The notes under the pieces: generated by a model
Databases searched by the model: none
What the model was told of the DNA's origin: nothing
The model's input: the letters and a program-made list of their open reading frames with translations, nothing else
Shown: piece by piece, positions 23,805 through 30,560 of the stretch
How positions within the stretch are numbered: position 1 is the stretch's first letter
Layout: each line of letters opens with the position of its first letter
Program-made: the position numbers and the translations under genes
Assembly (NCBI GenBank): GCA_021737615.1
Contig: JAIPDR010000020.1
Coordinates: 1 to 32,092, forward strand
Origin: Desulfohalobiaceae bacterium
Lineage (GTDB): Bacteria; Desulfobacterota; Desulfovibrionia; Desulfovibrionales; Desulfothermaceae
DNA length: 32,092 nt
Reading direction: 5' to 3'

Positions 23805-25154
23805 TGCAGCATTCGGTTCCTGGAAACGCACCACGCCCGAGGAAGTCGCCAGATCGAAGCCGCCGAATTCGCTCCCGCTGTCGCCAAAGTAGAGATTGGC
23901 CCCAACGATCACTTCCAGGTCGGCCGTCGGATCCCAGGTCAATTTCGGCTGCAGCAGACCGGAACCATCCCCAATATTCAGTATCAGGTTTGTCCCGGCC
24001 ATGAGCAGGGGATGGAGCTCCACCTCCATTCCCAGGGCCAGATAGGCCCTGGAGAGCACGAAGAGCTCACCTCTTTCGATACGGGCAATGAGTTCGGGTT
24101 CTGCAAGCACCGTTTCCGGCTCCTCTACCCCGAGGCCGTGATAGTAGGCCTCGAGAAAACCATAGAAGTTTTTTTCCATCCAAACCCAGGACCTGTCGAT
24201 ATTGGCCACCAGGCTCAAGTATCCCGAACTTTGTTCCGGATCTGTCCAGGTCGCGTCCAGTCTCCAGGCGGCGCTTTCAAGAGAGCCTCTGGCCCCGAAT
24301 CCGAACACCAGGTCCTGGAAATGGTCCGCCACCAGGATATCGAACTCACAATCAGCCGCAAAGAAGTGGAACTTCCCGGCCAGAGAGGACTCGTTCCAGC
24401 TCAGGTTGCGGGTTTGCCGGTTTCTCCTGGGCACATAGAGTACATCGAGCTCTGCCGCGTTTCCCAGGGGCAAAAGCAGAGCGGCCATGTCCTGGCCTGT
24501 CTTGTAATCCTTGATGATGGCCGAGGGGGAAAAGGGGTTGAAGAGATCGAAGGGATGAAAAACAATTCCGTTGCCCCAGGTCAGGGCCTGGCGGCCCAGG
24601 TTCAGGGTACCCCAGTCCTTGAACAGGGAAAACTTCAGTCTGTCCAGGCGATGCCGGGCCAGGACATCATCCTGACCATAAAACGTCTGGCTGAGATCGA
24701 ACAGACTGGTCCGATCCTCCTCCGCAAACCCCGGCAGCAACCCATCCATATCCAGGGCAGAGGGCGGCCTGTGCCGGCCTTGGCTCTGTTCCAGCATATC
24801 TCCATAAAACGCATTGACCAGGTAATGAGTGGTCAGCTTCTGGTCCCTGCCGAAATAGAGCGTATTCTTCAGCCTGAGTTCGCTGCTGCCGTCGACAAGG
24901 GTACTGCTGGACCCGACAGGATTGAAATGTGAACCGCTCTCTGCTCTGGAGAGAACGGCCGAAGTCCGAAGATGGCCCGACCATTCCCCTGAAATCGTGT
25001 CGGTTAAGCCTGATGCTCTTTCGGCACCCTCAGCTTTTCGTCCGGCCCCGAATGCCGGCAAAATGAACACCAGCAGCAAGCCGATCCAAACGATCGATCC
25101 CGGACGTAACTGAACCGGGAAAGCAGGGCCGGTTGACTTACTTGCTCCGGTCAT
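23778..25154 (-). CDS. predicted outer-membrane beta-barrel protein
   Basis: A 458-aa exported protein. It has an N-terminal signal segment (SIVWIGLLLVFILPAFGAG), then many alternating short beta-strand patterns, and it ends in an aromatic residue (TWYF) as outer-membrane barrels do. The stretch GRQALTWGNGIVFHPFDLF followed by DYKTGQDMAALLLP resembles DUF1302/alginate-export-like porins; this is a resemblance from memory. The ATG at 25154 has AAGGA six bases upstream and overlaps the end of the ATPase gene by 17 nt, so it is translationally coupled to it; the frame is open further upstream inside that gene. As the last gene of a LolA-permease-permease-ATPase operon it is probably the outer-membrane partner or substrate-acceptor of that transporter. 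Confidence 0.8.
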   Translation of the reverse strand: MTGASKSTGPAFPVQLRPGSIVWIGLLLVFILPAFGAGRKAEGAERASGLTDTISGEWSGHLRTSAVLSRAESGSHFNPVGSSSTLVDGSSELRLKNTLYFGRDQKLTTHYLVNAFYGDMLEQSQGRHRPPSALDMDGLLPGFAEEDRTSLFDLSQTFYGQDDVLARHRLDRLKFSLFKDWGTLNLGRQALTWGNGIVFHPFDLFNPFSPSAIIKDYKTGQDMAALLLPLGNAAELDVLYVPRRNRQTRNLSWNESSLAGKFHFFAADCEFDILVADHFQDLVFGFGARGSLESAAWRLDATWTDPEQSSGYLSLVANIDRSWVWMEKNFYGFLEAYYHGLGVEEPETVLAEPELIARIERGELFVLSRAYLALGMEVELHPLLMAGTNLILNIGDGSGLLQPKLTWDPTADLEVIVGANLYFGDSGSEFGGFDLATSSGVVRFQEPNAAFAWLTWYF

Positions 25155-25827
25155 CGGCGATCCTTCCGTCCCGCAGGCTGACCACCCGCCTGGCCATGTC
25201 CTTGACCAGTCTGTCATGCGTGGAAAAGATGAAGGTCACCTTGTGCTTGGCATTCATGCGGGACATGATGCCAAGCAGTCCCTCGCCGGTCTTGGAGTCC
25301 AGGTTGGCGGTCGGCTCGTCCGCCAGAACGATGGAAGGCTGCGTCACGATGGCCCGGGCCACCGCCACACGCTGCTGCTGACCTCCGGAGAGTTCGGCCG
25401 GCCGACGGTCAAACAATCCGTCGAGATCGACTTCATGAAGGATGGCAGCCGCACGCTCCTGTCTCGTCATTTTCGGAACACCCTGCAGGAGCATGACATA
25501 CTCCACGTTTTCGATCGCCGAAAGGACTGGAATGAGGTTATAGGCCTGAAAGACGAAACCGATCCTGTACAAGCGCAGATCTGCCATTTTGGCTGGGGAT
25601 AGATGGCTGTAGTCCTGGCCGCCGACCAGTATCCGGCCGGTATCCGGGGTGTCCAGCCCTCCGATGAGATTCAACAGAGTGGTCTTGCCTGAGCCGGACG
25701 GCCCGGACAAAGCGATGAATCCCCCCTCTTCCACACGCAGATCAATATCCTGAAGGGCCTGGACCTTGATCTTCCCCTGCCGGTAGTGCTTGCTCAGCCC
25801 TGAACACTCGACAATGGCCTCAGACAT
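25138..25827 (-). CDS. LolD/MacB-type ABC transporter ATPase
   Basis: A 229-aa ATPase of the LolD/MacB/FtsE class, which powers mechanotransmission permeases rather than classical transport channels. Walker A GPSGSGKTTLLN is near residue 40, followed by the Q-loop, the signature LSGGQQQRVAVARA, Walker B IVLADEPTANLDS and the H-loop STHD. The class is supported by FVFQAYNLIPVLSAIENVEYVM, typical of LolD/MacB proteins. The ATG at 25827 has GGAGG nine bases upstream and overlaps the upstream permease stop by 8 nt. It pairs with the two permeases encoded before it. The name lolD is withheld because the operon has extra parts not found with the classical lolCDE. Confidence 0.93.
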   Translation of the reverse strand: MSEAIVECSGLSKHYRQGKIKVQALQDIDLRVEEGGFIALSGPSGSGKTTLLNLIGGLDTPDTGRILVGGQDYSHLSPAKMADLRLYRIGFVFQAYNLIPVLSAIENVEYVMLLQGVPKMTRQERAAAILHEVDLDGLFDRRPAELSGGQQQRVAVARAIVTQPSIVLADEPTANLDSKTGEGLLGIMSRMNAKHKVTFIFSTHDRLVKDMARRVVSLRDGRIADDRSK

Positions 25828-27043
25828 GAACCAAAGCCTCCACTGGTTTGAATCTGGCCGCCTTCACGGCCGGATAGAGACTGACCGCCAGCCCCAGTCC
25901 CAGGACCACCGCATTGGCGGTGACCACATCCTGGAGCCAGAGAGAGGGATGGATGACCCTGGACATGTTGGCAAACTCGGCCCCTTGTGCAAAACCGGAA
26001 AGATCGATACCGAGATCGGCCAGGAGCAGACAACTGGCCAGGCCAAGGACGTCACCAGCAGCCAGACCCAACCCCAGGACAAAAAACGACTCGACCAGGA
26101 CGGTCTTCACGATCCTTTTGGGCCGCATCCCCAGGGCCTTAAGCAGACCGAACTCCCGCATCCTTTCAAACACTGCCATGAGGGTGGTATTGATTATGCC
26201 GAAGCCCATGGCCACAAAAATAACGACAAACCAGATCAGGACGAAGCCGTTGTACAAATCGAGATACACGTCAAGCAGGGGGAGGCTCTCTCTCCAGGTC
26301 CGAACGCTGTAACTCTCTCCCCGGAGTCCTGCCTCGATCCTCTTGGCCACCTGCGGGGCCATATCGTGGTTTTCAAGAAGGACGACTCCTTCTGAAACCC
26401 TTGAGCCCAGCCCCAGCATCTGCTGGGCCTGTCTCTTGACGATAAAGACATAGCGTTTCTCCGTACTCTCCATTTCCGCATCAAAGATGCCCCGGATGCG
26501 ATAGGCCCCGGAGGCGATGCCCCCGTTTGCATCCCGGGACATCAGGATCAATTTCCGCCCGAGCCCGGTCTGAAAACGTTCGGCCAGAGCGCGTCCAATG
26601 ATAATTGCCCGCTGGTCGTCGTTCTGGAAGTAATTCCCCTTCCATATGCTCCCCGCAAGAAAGGAGACCTCCTTTTCCTGTTCCGGGTCAATACCCACCA
26701 GACTGACCCCCATGGTATGCCGGGCATTGCTGACGACGGCATTGACCCGGACTCGAAAGGCATAACGGCTGTCCTCGGGCAGTACCTCGGCAAAGACCCC
26801 TTTCACCTTCCGCGGATGGGTCAGGCTGTTCTGAACAGAGGGATCAAAAGGGTATTGGCTGTCCTGGACCTGGATATCTCCGGTCAGGGCAGAAATCCCG
26901 TTCTCGATCATCCCTTCGATAATGCCCCGCATCAGGGCCGAGAGGAAGATCATGCTCCAGACCCCGAGAATAACGGCACAGAGGATAACAGCAGTCCGCC
27001 TCGAGTTTCTCCAGATGTTTCTCCAGGCGAGTTGAATATCCAT
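25820..27043 (-). CDS. FtsX/LolC-type ABC permease (second copy)
   Basis: A 407-aa permease: a first membrane segment (TAVILCAVILGVWSMIFLSAL), a periplasmic domain of ~230 residues (MacB-PCD-like), then three membrane segments in the C-terminal FtsX domain, which includes NTTLMAVFERMREFGLLKALGMRPKRI, the typical coupling motif to the ATPase. The start MDIQLAWRNIWRN (ATG at 27043) is the family's usual N-terminus; a TTG five codons upstream is less likely. It lies 140 nt after the paralogous permease and 8 nt over the ATPase start. Together the two permeases presumably form a heterodimer like LolC/LolE. Confidence 0.9.
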   Translation of the reverse strand: MDIQLAWRNIWRNSRRTAVILCAVILGVWSMIFLSALMRGIIEGMIENGISALTGDIQVQDSQYPFDPSVQNSLTHPRKVKGVFAEVLPEDSRYAFRVRVNAVVSNARHTMGVSLVGIDPEQEKEVSFLAGSIWKGNYFQNDDQRAIIIGRALAERFQTGLGRKLILMSRDANGGIASGAYRIRGIFDAEMESTEKRYVFIVKRQAQQMLGLGSRVSEGVVLLENHDMAPQVAKRIEAGLRGESYSVRTWRESLPLLDVYLDLYNGFVLIWFVVIFVAMGFGIINTTLMAVFERMREFGLLKALGMRPKRIVKTVLVESFFVLGLGLAAGDVLGLASCLLLADLGIDLSGFAQGAEFANMSRVIHPSLWLQDVVTANAVVLGLGLAVSLYPAVKAARFKPVEALVHV

Positions 27044-27137
27044 ATTGACGCTCAACAATAATTGATCGGGTACTTATGTGAAAATGTGGTTATCAAGACT
27101 TTACGCTGTGATCATCAGCGCAATTTTTGTTTCACGT

Positions 27138-27160
27138 CAATATCTATTTTCAAGATATTG
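27138..27160. terminator. 8-bp stem-loop between the two permease genes
   Basis: CAATATCT (27138-27145) and AGATATTG (27153-27160) pair perfectly around ATTTTCA, just after the first permease stop at 27183 when read on the minus strand. It is AT-rich and weak, more likely an intra-operon processing or attenuation site than a full terminator. Confidence 0.35.
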
Positions 27161-27182
27161 AGAAAAAAGGGCTCCTTGCCTT

Positions 27183-28448
27183 CTACTTTACGGCCAGGAC
27201 GCCCGGCCTGAGTTTTCTAACTTTCAGAGCCGGATAGAGGGCGGTGATCATGGTGATTCCAAGCACCAGAAGCGGTCCGAGACCGGCTGAAAGAAGCGAA
27301 AGCTGCGGGTAGATCCGACCGGAAATCCCGAACTGCTGAAGCAGTTCCTCTGTGCCGCCCAGTCTGATGCCATGGCTTTGAAAAAACATGGTCACGAGAC
27401 AACCGGCCATGATCCCTGAAGAAACTCCGATCAGTGCCAAAAACACCGACTCGGTCAAGACCAAGCGGCTGATTCGCCCGGGTTTGACACCGATGGCCAG
27501 CATGACTCCGAATTCTCTAAAACGTTCAAAAACAGCCATGAGGAATGTGTTCATGATGCTGAAAGCCACAACCAGGATCAAAATGAGATAAAAAATAGCC
27601 CCGCTGATCAGATCGAGGCTTATGGCCTGCTTCAGCCCGGGCTGAAGCTCATCCCAGGTCAGAACCTGCAGTTTTGCACTCTCCAGGTCCTTAGGCAGCT
27701 CCCTCTCCAGAGCAGCTTCCAGACCGGAAACCTGACCCAGGCTGCGGGCCAGGATCACTATCCGGTGCACCGCCCGCCCCATGGAAAAGACATCCTGAAA
27801 GACCTGCAGGGGGATATGGACGACACTGCGATCAAATTCGTCCATACCCGAGGAGTAGATACCGCTCACCCTGAGGACGGTGGCCCCGATGGAGCCGTCC
27901 CTGCCCTGTCCGAGCAGCGTCAGCTCGTCTCCGGGTTCGATCTGGAGGTTCCTGGCCAGCAGCCTGCCCACCAGAACCGGGGCCAGGCCGTCATTGTCAT
28001 TTTGCGGGTCAAAGTACCGGCCTGTTGTTATCAGAGATTCCAGGCTGGAAACCCTGAACTCCTGCTCCGGGTCCACGCCAACCACCAAGGCCCCGTAGGA
28101 CCGCCTCTCCGAAGAAACCAGGGCATGGGTCTCGGCCCGGAACGAATAGGCCGCTATCTGATGCAGGGTGTCCAGCAGGGAGGAGATTCTCTCCGGTTTT
28201 GCAATGGCCTTGCGTATCCCGGGATCTTCCTGGTACCCCTCGGCCTGGATCTGGAGATGACCGGTGTGGATCTTGACCGAGGAATCGATCATGGTGGCAT
28301 AGCTCCCGAACTGAAAAGAGAGCATGAAGACCAGGAGCAGACAGGCAAAACCCACAGCCAGGATTGTGAGCAGGGTTCGCCGCGGATTACGCCAGATATT
28401 GCGCCAGGCCATCTTGATATCGATCAAAAACACTGCTACTCTCTTCAC
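27183..28448 (-). CDS. FtsX/LolC-type ABC permease (first copy)
   Basis: A 421-aa permease with the same layout as its neighbour: N-terminal IDIKMAWRNIWRNPRRTLL, a membrane segment (TILAVGFACLLLVFMLSF), a ~240-residue periplasmic domain with VVGVDPEQEFRVSSL (the other permease has VGIDPEQEKEVSFL at the same place), and three C-terminal membrane segments with NTFLMAVFERFREFGVMLAIGVKPGRI. The two are ancient paralogs. The annotated start is a GTG at 28448; a GTG at codon 6 or the ATG of MAWRN are alternatives, as no start has a strong ribosome binding site. It follows the LolA-like gene by 27 nt. Confidence 0.9.
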   Translation of the reverse strand: MKRVAVFLIDIKMAWRNIWRNPRRTLLTILAVGFACLLLVFMLSFQFGSYATMIDSSVKIHTGHLQIQAEGYQEDPGIRKAIAKPERISSLLDTLHQIAAYSFRAETHALVSSERRSYGALVVGVDPEQEFRVSSLESLITTGRYFDPQNDNDGLAPVLVGRLLARNLQIEPGDELTLLGQGRDGSIGATVLRVSGIYSSGMDEFDRSVVHIPLQVFQDVFSMGRAVHRIVILARSLGQVSGLEAALERELPKDLESAKLQVLTWDELQPGLKQAISLDLISGAIFYLILILVVAFSIMNTFLMAVFERFREFGVMLAIGVKPGRISRLVLTESVFLALIGVSSGIMAGCLVTMFFQSHGIRLGGTEELLQQFGISGRIYPQLSLLSAGLGPLLVLGITMITALYPALKVRKLRPGVLAVK

Positions 28449-28475
28449 GAAAAAAAGATTCAGTCTCGAAGGCCA

Positions 28476-29240
28476 TCATCTCCTGGCCGGACTCTTCAAT
28501 CTGCGCAGGGTGAAAAAGCGATCCGGCAGGTCCTCCAGAAATTCGACACGGTGATGAACGAGCCGGGTGTAGGCGTCTTTGGCCTCTGATTTTTTCATGA
28601 TCCAGACTTTGGGAAACAATCGGCCATCCATGATCTGGATATCTGAAGTGGTCATGATCTTGACCGGTTGCAGGTCTTCGTCCAGAAACTCTTCAGAGAG
28701 CAGAATGTAATCTGCCCGGATCCTCAGGCGCTGCATCCCCCAGACAACCGGCGCTCCGGGCTTGGGGACCGATTCAAGGAGGTAGACTTTCTTGCCGTCC
28801 CGGGTCTCTGTGCCGATGATGGAATGGGTGTAATCATCGAGGATGCTGTCCGACTTGGCCAGATCATTATTGGAAAAATCCGACCCCATCCAGGATTGAG
28901 CCATCATCGACGGCGGCAGCTTGATCACCCGGTTGATTTTGGGATTGTAAGTCCACATTTCGTTCTTCTTTTTCAGGGTCCCGTTGCCCCTGTCTTTGGG
29001 CGGCGCCAGGATGCGGATCAAGCTCTTCGATCTTCCCTTGGTCCAGGCCTTCATGGTCAAAGTCCTCTCCCAATCCGGCCGGTGGATAGTCATGCTCACC
29101 TCGGACTTCGAGGCCAGACCCCTGAACTGATCCCAGGCACCCTGGACCAAATCCCTGGCGTCCACGGCCAAAACCCGGCCCGGCAGAAAAAGCCCGAGGA
29201 CGAACCAGAAGTATACTGTCCTGTGCACCAGACTCTTCAT
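28476..29240 (-). CDS. LolA-like periplasmic protein (COG2834)
   Basis: A 254-aa exported protein of the outer-membrane-lipoprotein-sorting family, whose LolA fold shields acylated cargo in the periplasm. The signal peptide is MKSLVHRTVYFWFVLGLFLPGRVLA, with cleavage likely near residue 25 and no lipobox. The mature part shows KKKNEMWTYNPKINRVIKLPPS and MMAQSWMGSDFSNNDL, a signature I associate with this subfamily, which is often encoded beside RND or ABC exporters. The ATG at 29240 has GGGAGG seven bases upstream; the frame extends twelve codons further without merit. It is the first gene of the five-gene operon and the likely carrier between the permeases and the outer-membrane barrel. Cargo (lipoprotein or lipid) is unknown. 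Confidence 0.85.
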   Translation of the reverse strand: MKSLVHRTVYFWFVLGLFLPGRVLAVDARDLVQGAWDQFRGLASKSEVSMTIHRPDWERTLTMKAWTKGRSKSLIRILAPPKDRGNGTLKKKNEMWTYNPKINRVIKLPPSMMAQSWMGSDFSNNDLAKSDSILDDYTHSIIGTETRDGKKVYLLESVPKPGAPVVWGMQRLRIRADYILLSEEFLDEDLQPVKIMTTSDIQIMDGRLFPKVWIMKKSEAKDAYTRLVHHRVEFLEDLPDRFFTLRRLKSPARR

Positions 29241-29297
29241 GTTGCTGCCTCCCTCCTTAATACTTACGATCGTCATAAATTGAGGTTTTCATTTTAT

Positions 29298-29326
29298 TTG
29301 ACAATATCCTTTCGGTAAGAAAGATT
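29298..29326 (+). promoter_or_regulatory. candidate -35 box upstream of trmO
   Basis: A perfect TTGACA (29298-29303) lies about 100 bp upstream of trmO. The hexamer at the 17-bp spacing, AAGATT, is a poor -10, so only the -35 match supports a promoter here. The region is divergent to the LolA-like operon. Confidence 0.25.
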
Positions 29327-29403
29327 CACGGAGAAGCCCGCTGCTCAACCCGACAGACCCGGCCGTTAAAGACCTTTAGGAGACACAGAAGAAAGGGGAT
29401 GAC

Positions 29404-29886
29404 ATGCAGATTATCTATCAGCCCATCGGGACAATCTATTCACCGTTTCAGGACATCCGGGACATGCCTATCCAACCCACGGGCGCAAAAGGAGTTCAGG
29501 GGACAATAGAGGTAGATCCGGCCTTCGAAGAGGGCCTTATCGACCTCGAGGGTTTTTCCCATTTGATACTTCTCTACCATTTCCACCTGGTTCAGGAGTA
29601 CCTGTTGACGGTCACTCCGTTTTTAGATGATCAGCCCCATGGAGTATTCGCCACCAGGGCTCCGAAACGACCCAACCCCATCGGATTGTCCATCATCAGG
29701 CTGCTCAAGCGAGAAGGCCCGACTCTTTATATCAAGAATGTAGATATCCTGGACCAGACCCCTCTCTTGGACATCAAGCCCTATGTCCCGGATTTCGACT
29801 GGAATCAGGTGGAAAAGACCGGTTGGCTCGAAAAAAGCAGGGACAGGGTCGAGAAAAAACGATCAGATGACCGCTTCAAAGGATAG
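29404..29886 (+). CDS. TrmO/TsaA family tRNA methyltransferase
   Basis: A 160-aa protein of the TsaA (UPF0066) family. E. coli TrmO N6-methylates t6A at position 37 of tRNA-Thr, using SAM. The family segments are visible: QPIGTIYSPF at the start, the beta-barrel core, RAPKRPNPIGLSIIRLL near residue 95, and DQTPLLDIKPYVPDFD near 125. It lacks the C-terminal extension of the ~235-aa E. coli enzyme, like the short forms in archaea and many anaerobes, so its exact substrate is less certain. The ATG has AGGGGA a few bases upstream. It is monocistronic, and its stop codon is inside a hairpin. Confidence 0.88.
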   Translation: MQIIYQPIGTIYSPFQDIRDMPIQPTGAKGVQGTIEVDPAFEEGLIDLEGFSHLILLYHFHLVQEYLLTVTPFLDDQPHGVFATRAPKRPNPIGLSIIRLLKREGPTLYIKNVDILDQTPLLDIKPYVPDFDWNQVEKTGWLEKSRDRVEKKRSDDRFKG

Positions 29887-29918
29887 AGACGCCATGGACC
29901 TGCTGGCATCTCTATCCT
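29880..29918 (+). terminator. stem-loop over the trmO stop codon
   Basis: AGGATAGAGA (29880-29889) pairs with TCTCTATCCT (29909-29918), and the stem continues inward as GCC/GGC after one mismatch. The trmO TAG (29884-29886) is in the left arm. A short mixed pyrimidine stretch follows rather than a U-tract. Confidence 0.6.
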
Positions 29919-29937
29919 CCTGATATTCTATGGCTAA

Positions 29938-29967
29938 TAAATCAAATTCTTCTGAGAATTTGATTTA
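29938..29967. terminator. 13-bp stem-loop over the DUF2148 gene stop codon
   Basis: TAAATCAAATTCT (29938-29950) pairs perfectly with AGAATTTGATTTA (29955-29967) around TCTG. The stop of the minus-strand DUF2148 gene (29965-29967) is in the arm. On the minus strand it is read after that gene; on the plus strand after the trmO hairpin. Confidence 0.65.
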
Positions 29968-30483
29968 ACGGTCGAAAAAGATATTCTTGCCGGCGGCCGA
30001 CAGGGGAATGCCCATGACAAATTCCCAGTCCACCAGCCCCATATCCCTGACTGCCGCTCCGATGCGGTACATGATCCGGTTGTCAACATTCAAATCAGCT
30101 GCTGTCTTTACAGCCGAGCCCAGGGCGATACCCATATCAAGATGCCTGAAGGAGCAGACAGGGCCTTGAAATTCACCCGAAGTCCTTTTTTGCTTCTGCA
30201 GGGTGCTGCAATCCTCAAAACCGCAGGCCCCGCAGTTCAGCCCCAACGGCTTGGCTTCCTTAAGACCTACCAGGACCACTGCTTCCGATTGAGCCACTCC
30301 TTTTGCATCCCTGTCGAAATCTTTCTTGCCTGTCTTTTGACCAAATTTCTCCATAGCCCGGGCTGTCTGCTGCAATTCTTCCCCCAGCAGGATTTTTGTC
30401 CTGACGAAATTTTCCCCCTTGCTCTTGGGCGCCGTGGTCGCAGAAATAGCCATGAACCTGGCCACAAGGTCTATACCTTCCAT
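29965..30483 (-). CDS. DUF2148 iron-sulfur domain protein
   Basis: A 172-aa protein of the DUF2148 family, found mainly in anaerobes. Family segments are CGACGFEDC (about 95-103), a fourth Cys in GPVCSFRHLDMGIALGSAV, and NVDNRIMYRIGAAVRDMG. The four cysteines (CxxCxxxxC plus one) suggest a [4Fe-4S] cluster of the ferredoxin-like type; the reaction is not known. The start at 30483 (MEGIDLVARFMAIS) has AGGAGG six bases upstream and matches the family; the frame extends 20 codons further without similarity. It lies 77 nt after the HD-GYP gene on the same strand and may share its transcript. It ends in a hairpin. Confidence 0.88.
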   Translation of the reverse strand: MEGIDLVARFMAISATTAPKSKGENFVRTKILLGEELQQTARAMEKFGQKTGKKDFDRDAKGVAQSEAVVLVGLKEAKPLGLNCGACGFEDCSTLQKQKRTSGEFQGPVCSFRHLDMGIALGSAVKTAADLNVDNRIMYRIGAAVRDMGLVDWEFVMGIPLSAAGKNIFFDR

Positions 30484-30560
30484 GGAATCCTCCTCTATCG
30501 CTTGAAAAATGCTTGAAAAAAGTGGTCTATTTCCTGTCTCCAACCTGACTCAAACCTGGT

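Noticed and set aside
24012-24932. 306-aa open frame on the plus strand
   Set aside because: It is antisense to the outer-membrane protein gene, has no recognisable domain or ribosome binding site, and arises from the codon bias of the real gene.
27765-28589. 274-aa open frame on the plus strand
   Set aside because: It is antisense to the first permease and the LolA-like gene, Pro/Gly/Gln-rich without domain features; both opposing genes are certain.
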